This document shows, piece by piece, positions 1 to 28,386 of a DNA stretch of 64,000 nucleotides. The DNA is from Charina bottae (taxonomy: Eukaryota; Chordata; Lepidosauria; Squamata; Charinaidae). The notes beneath the pieces were generated by a model that saw only the letters and a program-made list of their open reading frames with translations, made no database searches and was not told the DNA's origin. The stretch covers positions 30,781,414 to 30,845,413 of the forward strand of contig JALMGJ010000002.1 in NCBI GenBank assembly GCA_023362775.1, in the 5' to 3' direction. Made by a program: the position numbers and the translations under genes. Numbering within the stretch: position 1 is the first letter of the stretch; each line of letters starts with the position of its first letter.

Positions 1-905
1 GCTTCTGCAAAGATGTTTAGGATAGTTTGAAGATCTTCCTCGGAGTGTGCACAGACTACGTTATCATCAGCATATTGAAGTTCTATAACAGAAGTTGCAA
101 TTACCTTATTTTTTGCCTTCAGCCTACTAAGATTAAAAAGCTTTCCATCTGTTCGATATATAATTTCTACACCAGTAGGAAGTTTCTCTTCAACAAGGTG
201 TATAATCATAGCGATGAAGATAGCGAATAAGGTTGGAGCAATAACACATCCCTGTTTAACGCCGGATTCCACTTTAAATGGATCGCTTTGAGAGCCATTG
301 TTATTCAGGATTGTTGCCATCATGTCATCATGGAGTAACCGAAATGTTCACAAATTTATCAGGGCATCCGATTTTCAGAAGGACGGTCCAGACAGCAGTA
401 CGATTTACAGTATCAAAAGCTTTAGTCAGATCAATAAATGCCATGTACAGAGGGCGGTTTTGCTCCTTGCATTTTTCTTGAACCTGTCGTGCAGTGAAGA
501 TCATATCCACTGTTCCCCTGGAAGGGCGGAAGCCATTTTGCGTTTCAGGGAGGATGTCTTCTGATACAGATAGGAGACGGTTTACAATGATCTTTGCCAG
601 GATTTTGCCTGCTGTGGCTAGAAGGGAGATGCCTCGATAGTTTCCACAGTCTGTTTTATCACCCTTTTTAAAGAGAGTGATAATTATGGCATCCCTAAAG
701 TCTGCTGGAATCTCCTCCCTCATCCAGATTTTTTTTCAATGAGCTTATGAAGTTGTTGTGTAAGTTCAGGCCCGCCTTCTTTAAAGACTTCAGCAGGAAT
801 CCCATCAGGTCCACTAGCTTTGTTATTTTTCATTTGTTTAGTGGCTTTACTGACTTCCTCCAAACTAGGGGGTACTGCAAGCTCATTTCTTATTTGTTTT
901 TGCGG
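1..905 (-). mobile_element. Non-LTR retrotransposon RT fragment (RTE-like, clade unresolved)
   Basis: The minus strand encodes part of a LINE reverse transcriptase. Positions 723-328 read open with finger/palm motifs: GNYRGISLL, then NGFRPSRGTVD, then FIDLTKAFDTVN. Beyond a frame change, positions 77-1 read YADDNVVCAHSEEDL, the catalytic DD box. Endonuclease and 3' end are absent, and the piece stops at a microsatellite near 905, so this is a decayed fragment. The fragment at 21060-21800 looks like the C-terminal part of the same type of element. Assignment to a named clade is inference; the RT identity is clear. Confidence 0.75.
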
Positions 906-1128
906 GAAAAATATATCTAGATATATATCTATTATATATATTATATTATATATTATATATTATATATATATATATAATATATTATATATATCTATTATAT
1001 ATAGATATAGATATAGATATAGATATAGATATAGATATAGATATAGATATAGATATATAGATATATAGATATATAGATATATAGATATATAGATATATAG
1101 ATATATAGATATATATCTAGATATCTAT
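906..1128. repeat. AT and GATATA simple repeat
   Basis: A compound microsatellite runs from AT dinucleotides into GATATA-type hexamers and related ATAGAT units. Long reading frames of alternating Y/I or R/Y residues here are artefacts of the repeat. Confidence 0.9.
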
Positions 1129-1129
1129 T

Positions 1130-1889
1130 GAGCAGCAAAAAAAAGGTTAGCTTTGTAAAGGGGCATATTGATTGATTGATTGATTGATTGATCTCATTTG
1201 TACTCAAATGAAAATGACTTTCATCAGTTCTTACACATTCCAGAAGAAGGGTTGCAGGTGAACTTTATTAGTTCTTTTCTCTTTCTGTTTCAAATGTAAT
1301 TGACCAAACACAAATTCTGTAGAAATCTTGCACTCAGGGCTCTCTCCCATGCTGGCAAGGAACCCAGTGATCATTGTAAGCGCATTCCAATAAAGTACAT
1401 TTAGGAAGCAACACATTGAAGTAGTCCAGGCAAGTGTGATAAGGGCATGAGTTATGGTGGCAAGTTCCTCTCACTCCAGATAAGGCTTCAAGCACAGTGC
1501 TAGCTAGACCAGGGCAAAGGTAGAAGGAAAGAGAAGAAGAGGATGAAAAGCAGCAAGATGGGGGGACTCAATTAGAGTGGCAATGTGGGTGTCATTGAGA
1601 TACCTGAAGGGCAAGGTTGCGGACAGATCATCCTGGAGAAGGTCTAGCTATCAGGTCACTAAAGCTTGATACCCGCTTGATACCCACATCACAGGCTAGA
1701 TCAATCAATCCATAGGGCACACTATCTCCATAGGCCCAAAGAGAGCAGTATTCAGAGAAGTGCAACTTTCTCAGACCATGGTTAAATGCAAAAATTGTTG
1801 CTAGCATGACAATCTGTTGATATGTTCTCTAGTATAAAAACACATCTTTCAGTCCCTCCCATTAGTTTTCTTCAAAGATTGGAAAAGTT
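1130..1889. other. 5' flank of V2R unit A, no gene
   Basis: No coding region is seen. The stretch aligns to about 39105-40405 of block B, which carries about 400 extra bases (39465-39865). A GATT run lies near 1170-1192. Positions about 1490-1660 look like a decayed plus-strand LINE C-terminal piece shared with block B (39950-40110). Confidence 0.5.
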
Positions 1890-1905
1890 CCTTCTTTGAT
1901 TCTTT
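1890..1905. repeat. Left TSD of the L1 insertion
   Basis: CCTTCTTTGATTCTTT occurs here and again at 8229-8244, exactly flanking the L1. Block B has a single related copy at about 40401 (TCCTTCTTTGATCCTTC), which is the empty site. Confidence 0.9.
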
Positions 1906-2172
1906 TTTTTTTTAACAAATTTTATTAGATTTTAATTTTACATAGATAAAAGTTTGAAACAGAAAAGAAAATGGAAATACAAATCAAGAAAAAAGAAAAG
2001 ATAAAAAAGTGTAGTAAAGGAAAAAAGAAAAAAAGATAAAGCTGAAACATAGAATTTGGTCAACTTCCGATTTGTATCTGGTCATGGTATTTTAAAAATT
2101 TTATCTTACATGCTAGGTCTATATATAATATTAAAGAATATTTCTTGTCTATTACATCAATATATATATATT

Positions 2173-2556
2173 TTAATCTTCAAATCCCCATATAAGCTTT
2201 GCCCCTCCCGCATCTTGTAAATAGTCAGTTAATGGTTTCCACTCTTTAAGGAAATAATTATTTGGATTTTCTTTTAATAAACATGTCAGTTTATCATTCT
2301 CTGCCATATCCATCAATTTTAACATCCAATCTTGTATCGTAGGCGATATCTGGTTTTTCCAATTTTGTGCAAAAATAAGTCTTGCTGCTGTAATCATGTA
2401 TTGCATAATCCTTGTAAATTGCTTCCCAGGTTGTCCATCAATTATTCCCAGTAAGAAAAATTCCGGTTTAAATGGAACTCGAATTTGTAATATATTTTGC
2501 ATCAATGCATGTATTTGAGTCCAAAATTTCTTTGCAGTCTCACATGTCCACCACAT
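2173..2556 (-). CDS. L1 ORF2 C-terminal part, after a frame change
   Basis: This frame begins MWWTCETAKKFW and continues to the end of ORF2 (WGFED). The WW-T-C context is the second half of the cysteine-rich C-terminal motif of L1 ORF2 proteins; the first half (CWKC) lies at the end of the upstream frame. The break falls at an A-rich and G-rich run near 2565-2580 and looks like a one-base indel, either a real mutation or an assembly error in a homopolymer. Confidence 0.85.
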   Translation of the reverse strand: MWWTCETAKKFWTQIHALMQNILQIRVPFKPEFFLLGIIDGQPGKQFTRIMQYMITAARLIFAQNWKNQISPTIQDWMLKLMDMAENDKLTCLLKENPNNYFLKEWKPLTDYLQDAGGAKLIWGFED

Positions 2557-5500
2557 ATGGTAAAAAGACCCCTCTTTTTTTTATACATTTCCAACATAAG
2601 TTGGAAACATTTCCATACATTTTAGAAAGTTTTTGTGGGGTCATATACCATCTGTACATCATCTTATAAAAGTTTTCTTTTAAATTATAACACAAAGTAA
2701 ATTTTAACCCTTTGGTCCACATATCTTCCCATTGTTGCATTTGAATATTATGGCCAATATTTTTAGCCCATTTAATCATACAGTCTTTAACTTGTTCCTC
2801 TACCATTTCACCTTTTAACAATAATTTATACATTTTTGCAATTAGATGATCATCTGTCTCACATAGTTGTATCTCAAATTCCGATTTGGTTTGTTCAAAT
2901 TCAAGGTCTTTCTTATCTACTTTAAATTTCTCTACGAGCTGCATATATGAAAGCCATTGAAAACTGTATCCCTCTGATACCAATTCTTCTATTGATTTAA
3001 TTATATATTGTCCTTGTTCTTTCTTTAAAAAGTCTTTGTAGGTTAACCATTTATCTTTATTTCTTACTTCTGTTCTGTAAAATGCTTCTTGTGTAGAAAT
3101 CCATAAGGGTCTTTTATGACATAAGATTAATTTATATTTATTCCAGATTCTTAACAAGGATCTTCTAATATAATGGTTTTTAAAGTCCACATTAACTTTA
3201 ACTTTATCGTACCACAAATATCCATGCCATCCATATCTTAATTCATGTCCTTCCAAATTCAATAATTTTTCATTTTTCAAAACTATCCATTCTTTAATCC
3301 AAACCAAGCAACAAGCAGCATAATATAATTTCAAATCCGGTAGACCTAGTCCTCCTCTTTCTTTAGAGTCTTGCAAGACTTTATATTTTACTCTTGGTTT
3401 TTTCCCTTGCCAAATAAACTTAGAAATATCTCGCTGCCATTGTTTAAAAGGTTCTTCTGATGCCAATATAGGTAGTGTTTGAAAAAGATATAAAATTCTT
3501 GGCAAAACATTCATTTTAATTGCTGAAATTCTACCTAATAATGATAATTGCAGTTTTTCCCAATGTTCCAAATCTTTTTTAATATCCATCCAAAGTGGAA
3601 TATAATTATTCTTAAACAGCTTAACATTTTTAGTTGTTAAATATACTCCCAAATATTTTACTTTTTCTTCCATTGAATATCCTGTTATTTCTTTCAATTT
3701 CTCTTGTTGGTGGTAATCCATATTTTTGGTCAAAACTTTTGTCTTCTGTAAATTCACTTTGAACCCTGCTAGCGACCCAAAGTCTTTTAGTTTCTGTATT
3801 AATATTTCAATTCCTTCTATTGGATTCTCCAAAGTAATGACTAGGTCGTCAGCAAATGCTCTTAGTTTATAAACTTCTTTTTTAACTTTAATACCATGGA
3901 TACCATCATCTTGTCTAATATCTCTAAGTAAAACCTCTAATACCAATATAAACAAAAGTGGAGATAATGGACAACCTTGTCTAGTACCTTTTTGTATTTC
4001 ACATGGCTTACTAAATTCACCATTAACAATTATTTTGGCAAATTGTGGAGTATATATTGATTTAATCCATTTTATAAAATTTCCTCCAAAATTCATATTT
4101 TCCAAAACTTTGAACATAAAAGGCCAATTTAAGTTGTCAAAGGCTTTTTCAGCATCAATAAATATCAAGGCAGCTTGTTTATCATAATGTTGATCCAAAT
4201 ATTCAATTACGTCTACTATGTTTCGGACATTGTCATGAATTTGCCTCTTGGGTAGAAAACCAGCTTGGTCTTGATGAATAAAATCCTTAAGTATATTCTT
4301 CATTCTTTCTGCTAATATCGTTGTAAATATCTTATAGTCATTATTCAATAAAGATATTGGTCTGTAATTTTTAGTTAATGTTAAATCCTGTTGTTCTTTG
4401 GGTATCAATGTTATATGTGCTTCTTTCCAAGTTTCAGGCATAATTCCTGTTTCCAAAATAGAATTCATAGTCTTCTGCAAAGGTAAACATAAATCCTCTT
4501 CAAAACATTTATAGTAGGCTGCTGACAATCCATCCGGTCCAGGAGCTTTTCCACTACTAATTTTCTTAAAAGCTTTTATCAATTCTTCTTTTGTTATAAC
4601 ATTATTTAATGTCAATCTTTGTTGGTCATTAAGAACAGTTAGTTTTTGTTTATTCAAATATTCTTCAATCTCATCCAAGTTGACATCTTGTTTTTTATAT
4701 AATTTAGAATAATAGTCATGAAAGGTTTTTTGAATGTCCATATTATTCACCAGAGTTTTTCCTTCATGTTGAATATTAGTAATCAAATTATTTTGTCTTT
4801 GTTTCCTCAATTTGTAAGCCAGCCATCTACCTGGTTTATTTGCATATTCAAAATATTTTTGTTTTGTAAATTTCATTTGAGTCTCTATCTCTTGAGTTAA
4901 TATCATTGATATTTGCTTTTGTAGAAATTTAATTTGAGTGAGCAAAGTGTCATCCATTGGTTTATCTCTCAAATCTAACTCTTTACTTTTAATTTCATCT
5001 AAAATCAATTGAATTCTTTTTTGTTTTTTCTTCCTCATTTGAGCATTGTATTGAATAAAATAACCCCTCATATATGCTTTACTGGCTTCCCATACAGTTT
5101 GAATATTAGTCCCTTTGTTCAAATTAAATTGAAAATATTCTCTTAATTTTTTTTTGCATACATCAACTACATCATTATTCCGTAGTAGTGACTCATTCAA
5201 TCTCCATCTAAATACATTCCGTTTCCCTTTAAGAGTCAACATTACTGGATTATGATCTGATAAAGTCTTAGGTAATATATCGACTTTGTTAATATCCATC
5301 ATCAAATTTTTAGATATCAAAATCATATCTATTCTAGAATGTGATTTAAATCTCTCTGAATAATATGTAAATTCTCTGGAAGTCCCATTCATACATCTCC
5401 AAATGTCTTGTAAATCCAACATCTCTTTCAAATCGAAAAATGTTTGTGGCAATTTTCCCTGTGTTTGCTTCACTTCTTTTTGTGACTGTCTATCCAATCT

Positions 5501-5935
5501 GGGGTAAATTACCCCATTCCAATCCCCCATAAAACACCAATTGTCATAAGTTAAGTCCAAAAGTTTATCCATCAGGTTTTTATAAAATACTCCTTTATCC
5601 ATATTCGGTGCATAAAGTCCAACTATCAGTGTTTTAGTTCCTTGTATGTTAATTTCTACTACAATGTATCGACCCTCTTCATCAGCTAATATCAATTTTG
5701 GGTTTAACTTTGGTTGTACATATAAGACTACCCCTTTAGTTTTTTTATATCCAGCCAAAATAAATTCTTCTCCAAGCTGTTTTTGAATCAAATATTTAGT
5801 ATCTTTTTTACAAATATGAGTCTCTTGTAAACAACTTATGTCCAATTTCTGTTTTTTCAAAAAATGAAATATCTTTCTTCTTTTTTGTGGAGCATTGGCT
5901 CCATTAATGTTCCATGTCAGATATTTAAGTTCCAT
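2540..5935 (-). CDS. L1 ORF2: endonuclease and reverse transcriptase
   Basis: The frame encodes 1131 residues. The N-terminal apurinic-type endonuclease shows WNINGANAP (about 8-16), QETHI (about 37-41), GDWNGVIYP (about 137-145) and SDHNPV (about 225-230), consistent with metal-binding and catalytic residues of the EEP family. The RT follows with SSGKAPGPDGLS, NYRPISLLNNDYKI, QAGFLPKRQIHDN, FIDAEKAFDNL, QGCPLSPLLF and the catalytic FADD. The C-terminus carries CWKC, half of the cysteine motif, before the frame change into 2556-2173. The protein nicks target DNA and primes reverse transcription there. It begins 14 bases downstream of the ORF1 stop on the minus strand, the usual L1 dicistronic layout. 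Confidence 0.93.
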   Translation of the reverse strand: MELKYLTWNINGANAPQKRRKIFHFLKKQKLDISCLQETHICKKDTKYLIQKQLGEEFILAGYKKTKGVVLYVQPKLNPKLILADEEGRYIVVEINIQGTKTLIVGLYAPNMDKGVFYKNLMDKLLDLTYDNWCFMGDWNGVIYPRLDRQSQKEVKQTQGKLPQTFFDLKEMLDLQDIWRCMNGTSREFTYYSERFKSHSRIDMILISKNLMMDINKVDILPKTLSDHNPVMLTLKGKRNVFRWRLNESLLRNNDVVDVCKKKLREYFQFNLNKGTNIQTVWEASKAYMRGYFIQYNAQMRKKKQKRIQLILDEIKSKELDLRDKPMDDTLLTQIKFLQKQISMILTQEIETQMKFTKQKYFEYANKPGRWLAYKLRKQRQNNLITNIQHEGKTLVNNMDIQKTFHDYYSKLYKKQDVNLDEIEEYLNKQKLTVLNDQQRLTLNNVITKEELIKAFKKISSGKAPGPDGLSAAYYKCFEEDLCLPLQKTMNSILETGIMPETWKEAHITLIPKEQQDLTLTKNYRPISLLNNDYKIFTTILAERMKNILKDFIHQDQAGFLPKRQIHDNVRNIVDVIEYLDQHYDKQAALIFIDAEKAFDNLNWPFMFKVLENMNFGGNFIKWIKSIYTPQFAKIIVNGEFSKPCEIQKGTRQGCPLSPLLFILVLEVLLRDIRQDDGIHGIKVKKEVYKLRAFADDLVITLENPIEGIEILIQKLKDFGSLAGFKVNLQKTKVLTKNMDYHQQEKLKEITGYSMEEKVKYLGVYLTTKNVKLFKNNYIPLWMDIKKDLEHWEKLQLSLLGRISAIKMNVLPRILYLFQTLPILASEEPFKQWQRDISKFIWQGKKPRVKYKVLQDSKERGGLGLPDLKLYYAACCLVWIKEWIVLKNEKLLNLEGHELRYGWHGYLWYDKVKVNVDFKNHYIRRSLLRIWNKYKLILCHKRPLWISTQEAFYRTEVRNKDKWLTYKDFLKKEQGQYIIKSIEELVSEGYSFQWLSYMQLVEKFKVDKKDLEFEQTKSEFEIQLCETDDHLIAKMYKLLLKGEMVEEQVKDCMIKWAKNIGHNIQMQQWEDMWTKGLKFTLCYNLKENFYKMMYRWYMTPQKLSKMYGNVSNLCWKCIKKRGVFLPYVVDM

Positions 5936-5949
5936 TGGTGTTTTATTCT

Positions 5950-7056
5950 TTAAAATCCCTTTGTTAAGTCCACACCTGTAGCTCCTTTCTCAGATAGATC
6001 TTCAGTCTTCTCTTTGTCTTTCAATGTTTCTCCTCCTTTTGTCAATTCTCCTTCTGGTAAACCCATTTCTTTCTTGTATTTCTCTAAAAAAGCTTTTGCT
6101 TTTAAAATGGAAGTTATTTTGTATCTCTGTCCTTTGAACTCAAATGATACGCCTTCCAATTTTTCCCATCTGAATGAAATACTATGTTGCCTTAATTTGT
6201 CTGTAAGGAAAGAATAGTCTTTTCTTTTCCTAATTATTCTCAAGGGAATTTCTTTTAATACAATTATTTCCTTCCCTTCTATATTTAATCTAGTATTATA
6301 ATGCTTCCTTATGATTTGCTCTTTTGTCACTTTTCTTACAAAATATATCAATATGTCTCTAGGGACTTTTCTTTCCTTAGCATAACGTGAGTTTACTCTG
6401 AATATCTTGTCTATCTCCAAATCTAAATCTTGTTCTCTTGTCTCCAAAAATTTAGCTAATTCAAAAGTCATCCTTTCTCTCACATTTTCATCTACTTGTT
6501 CTGGAATTGCTCTAAATCTCAAGATGTGCTCCTTCTCTCTCATTTCTGCTAAAGCTGTGATATCTAGATTATGTTCAATCTCTTTAATAGCATATTCTGA
6601 TTTATCTTCTAATTTTTGCATCTGGCTTTGCGTATCTTTAAGTTCTCCTGACAGAGAATTGACCACTTCCTTAACTGTTTGAATTTCTTTTTTAAAATCT
6701 TGCTTAATCTCTCGGGTTATTTCTTTCTTCATATCGTCCATTTTTTTTTTTTTGTCTAATGCTGTAATCTGATCTTCCATCTGCTTCGTGGAGTCATCCA
6801 TTTTCTTATTTATTGCTGTATTCTGGTCATCCATTTTCTTATTTATTGCTGTATTCTGATCATCCATTTTCTTATTTATTGCTGTATTCTGATCATCCAT
6901 TTTCTTATTTAGTGTTGCAACAGCTTCTAATATCTTTTTCATTTCTGGTAATAAAGCTTCTGAGGCAGATGTAGCAGGTGTAGCAGAATCAATAGGTGGT
7001 CCTCCAGTCTCCTTCTTCTTCTCCTTCTCCGCCCGTCTCATTCCCAAAGACGCCAT
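5950..7056 (-). CDS. L1 ORF1 RNA-binding protein
   Basis: The frame encodes 368 residues and is intact. The N-terminus is basic and low-complexity, followed by a coiled-coil region of about 100 residues with an 11-residue unit (INKKMDDQNTA and variants) repeated about three to four times. An RRM-like domain follows, with LRFRAIPEQ and KIFRVNSRYA, then a C-terminal domain with RKHYNTRL. This order (coiled coil, RRM, C-terminal domain) is that of L1 ORF1p, a trimeric nucleic-acid chaperone that packages L1 RNA. The ATG at 7056 starts the only frame covering all domains. Confidence 0.88.
   Translation of the reverse strand: MASLGMRRAEKEKKKETGGPPIDSATPATSASEALLPEMKKILEAVATLNKKMDDQNTAINKKMDDQNTAINKKMDDQNTAINKKMDDSTKQMEDQITALDKKKKMDDMKKEITREIKQDFKKEIQTVKEVVNSLSGELKDTQSQMQKLEDKSEYAIKEIEHNLDITALAEMREKEHILRFRAIPEQVDENVRERMTFELAKFLETREQDLDLEIDKIFRVNSRYAKERKVPRDILIYFVRKVTKEQIIRKHYNTRLNIEGKEIIVLKEIPLRIIRKRKDYSFLTDKLRQHSISFRWEKLEGVSFEFKGQRYKITSILKAKAFLEKYKKEMGLPEGELTKGGETLKDKEKTEDLSEKGATGVDLTKGF
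6795..6910 (-). repeat. 33-bp tandem repeats inside L1 ORF1
   Basis: A 33-nt unit containing ATTCTGATCATCCATTTTC (plus strand) repeats about three to four times, encoding the heptad-rich INKKMDDQNTA units of the ORF1 coiled coil. Copy number changes here would alter coiled-coil length without breaking the frame. Confidence 0.85.
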
Positions 7057-8228
7057 AGCCCTGCAAAAAAGAAGAAAAAAGGGAGAAAAGGGGAAAAAGC
7101 ACCATATAACAATATAACAAAAATTATTTAAAAAAGGGGAAAAAATTAAAAAAAAAAATTAAAAATTCTTTTACAAATAATAAAAAGAAAAAAGAAAAGG
7201 TGAAAAAACAAATATCCAAAAGGTTAAGGAAAAAGAAAGAGAGAACTAGGCTCCTTTAAAAATTTTCCTCTTAGGTCATTTATAATCCCTTATATATAAA
7301 AGTCCACAGTGTTTCAAAAGATAAAAGCCTAGGACTTTTTGTTCTCCTGTAGTCAAAATCAAAGATAAGAATAGTAAATATTCCCAGGGTTTCACCTTCC
7401 CACTTGTAATTCTTCAATCCAACCACAAGTCAAAAAGAAAAAATGTTGCTAGAGACATGTAAAAAAGCCTCTACTTTCCATATAATAATCCAATAATCCA
7501 AATTAAACGTTAAATAACTTGACTTTTTCAGAAAAATAAATCCAAACAGAGTTCAAAGTTCAGAAAGAAAAAGAGGAACTTGTATATATAAAAGAGTTTT
7601 TAATAGGGTTCAGTAATCCCAACATCAAAGTCTTAAAAAATAAAGTATTAATCACTCCATTTAAATCCAAGCTTTAACATAGTATTCCAGAGAACAAAAA
7701 TAGAAATACCAATAGTTGTCCATAAGTAAAAAACTCAAACCAAACTGAAATAATAGTAAAAGTCACTTTCACTTCTAGCAAAGCCACTTAGCTTCTCTTC
7801 CCACCGTTTATTCTTCCATTAACAAGAAAAAAATATAGCACCAGCAAATATAAATCAAGTCCAGATACAAATCTTAGCACTTAATAAAAAAATAATAATA
7901 TTTAAAAGTAAAAAAAAGTGACTAAAAGCCTGATCGGGCCAGCTACTTATCTTTTAGAATCACGGCTGCTGCAGAGCCCCGTTTTTTTCCCCAGTCTCCT
8001 TTCATTGCTCCATCTCCCTCCTCCCGCAGTGGAAATTACAGGAGTCGGGGGAGAGCAGTTACTCCAGAGACCCTTTGTGGTTAATCTTCTGATCACACTC
8101 TCTTCGAGTGTGATTTTTCCAGCGATTTTCTTCTCCCAAATCGCTGCAAACAGCTTAGCCGTGGAATCGAGGCTAAGGAGCCCCGGTTCTTCGCTGCGCT
8201 CCGACCAGTACCCGGAAGTGAAAAGTCC

Positions 8229-8244
8229 CCTTCTTTGATTCTTT
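8229..8244. repeat. Right TSD of the L1 insertion
   Basis: CCTTCTTTGATTCTTT, identical to 1890-1905. Confidence 0.9.
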
Positions 8245-9017
8245 GATTTACAGCAGTCACCAAAGATAACATTGAAACACAGGAATATAAACTACATCTT
8301 TCCTCAGGGTATAGATCCACAATGCAAAAGTTTTTTCTGCAGTTCTAGGAAACCAAATTATGAGTTCTTACTTTTTTGTTCCATCTTCTACAAATTAAGA
8401 ACAAGGCCAAACAATCAAGGCCACAATGGTTGCCCATGCAAAGAGATGACCTGTCATATGCCATAGGTGAAGAGCAGATGCACAAAGTGTAAGAGGAGAC
8501 AACAAAGTCAGGAATGCAGTAAATGATGGAGAAGCTCTGGCACTCACCATAAATCCCAGTCCTTTTAGATTCTTTTGAGGTTCAGGCTACTGGCCCACAC
8601 CTCTTGAGTCCATACTGCTGGCCGACATCTTTGGAATCAGAACTTCAGATTCATGTCCATCCTTGAACCAGCTGATCAATTTCAAGATAGGTCCAGACAA
8701 GAAATAGAACTAATTTACTCCATCAAATGGTTTTGGAGGAGGTCTCGAGATGCAATGGGTAGTGGTCTCAGGTGCACACTTAGCAGAAGTACTCAGACCT
8801 GTCCATCCCATGGCATTGCCCATGGCCTCACCAATACATTTTAATTAAAAAGCAAAATAAAGTCCAAAGCATCACCCTATCATCAGATCTTCTCCCTAAC
8901 CATATAGACTGAGAGTCTTCCCCATCAGAAATACAGAAGATGTTGTAAACATTTTGGAGTATCCGACCTTTACTGAGGAACAACTCCTTTGAGGGAGTTG
9001 GGCGGTGAGAAATCGAA

Positions 9018-9056
<39 letters not shown>

Positions 9057-9550
9057 AAACATGGCCTCATCTACACCAGACAAAACAAGAAGGAATTAGA
9101 ATGTCCCCATAGGCCAGTAAAAAAGGGGGTTCAATTCTTTTAGCACATTACAATCTTTAGAATCTGAAGAAAAAGTTTCAAGACTAAAAATCAACCAACT
9201 TCCCTGAACTGTCCCCTTCCTGACTCTTGAACTCGAACTATGCCCCTGAGTCATGCAAAACTGTTTTCTCCAGCTGCACACCTCTGTTGCAAGAGTCATT
9301 CCCAATTCCCCTTCTCATTATTACAATCATGGTTATTTACTCTGGTTTGGACAAAATTTATGGGATTTCCACCACCACCCCCCATTAGTTTTCAACCAAT
9401 GAGACAAAAAATGGGATACACAACAACTGGAGATCTGAGGTGTAACTACCTCCTGCTCCCTCACTGCAGTTCTGCTCTTCTTTGAGTTCTCAGATCCAGC
9501 TCTATGCCAGAGAAAGAACTATAGGAACGATTTCCGTCAATAGATGAAAA
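8245..9550. other. Upstream region of V2R gene A
   Basis: No gene is seen. It aligns to the sequence upstream of gene B (about 40405-42376). At about 8975-9058 an A-only piece with GGGAGTTGGGCGGTGAG followed by an AAAT run resembles an L2-type LINE tail and interrupts the alignment. Promoter elements could not be assigned with confidence. Confidence 0.5.
9015..9058. repeat. AAAT simple repeat
   Basis: About ten AAAT/ATAA units follow an L2-tail-like sequence. The equivalent site in block B lacks it. Confidence 0.9.

Positions 9551-28386
<18,836 letters not shown>

Larger units (their letters stand above)
1906..8228 (-). mobile_element. Near-complete L1 retrotransposon
   Basis: A 6.3-kb LINE-1 lies on the minus strand: 5' UTR about 8228-7057, ORF1 7056-5950, ORF2 5935 to about 2180, then a 3' UTR and A-tail (the T-run at 1903-1913). 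It is bounded by a perfect 16-bp TSD, and block B keeps the empty site, so it inserted after the V2R duplication. ORF1 is open, and ORF2 has one apparent frame change near its C-terminus. The 5' UTR ends in a GC-richer stretch (about 7950-8228). This is the best-preserved transposon in the window and may be young. Confidence 0.93.

Noticed and set aside
995..1207. Open frames of repeated I/Y or R/Y residues
   Set aside because: They are translations of the GATATA microsatellite.
1490..1660. Conserved coding exon shared by both 5' flanks
   Set aside because: The peptide pattern (KEKKRM...SSKMGG) looks like a decayed LINE C-terminus rather than a gene; too broken to assign.
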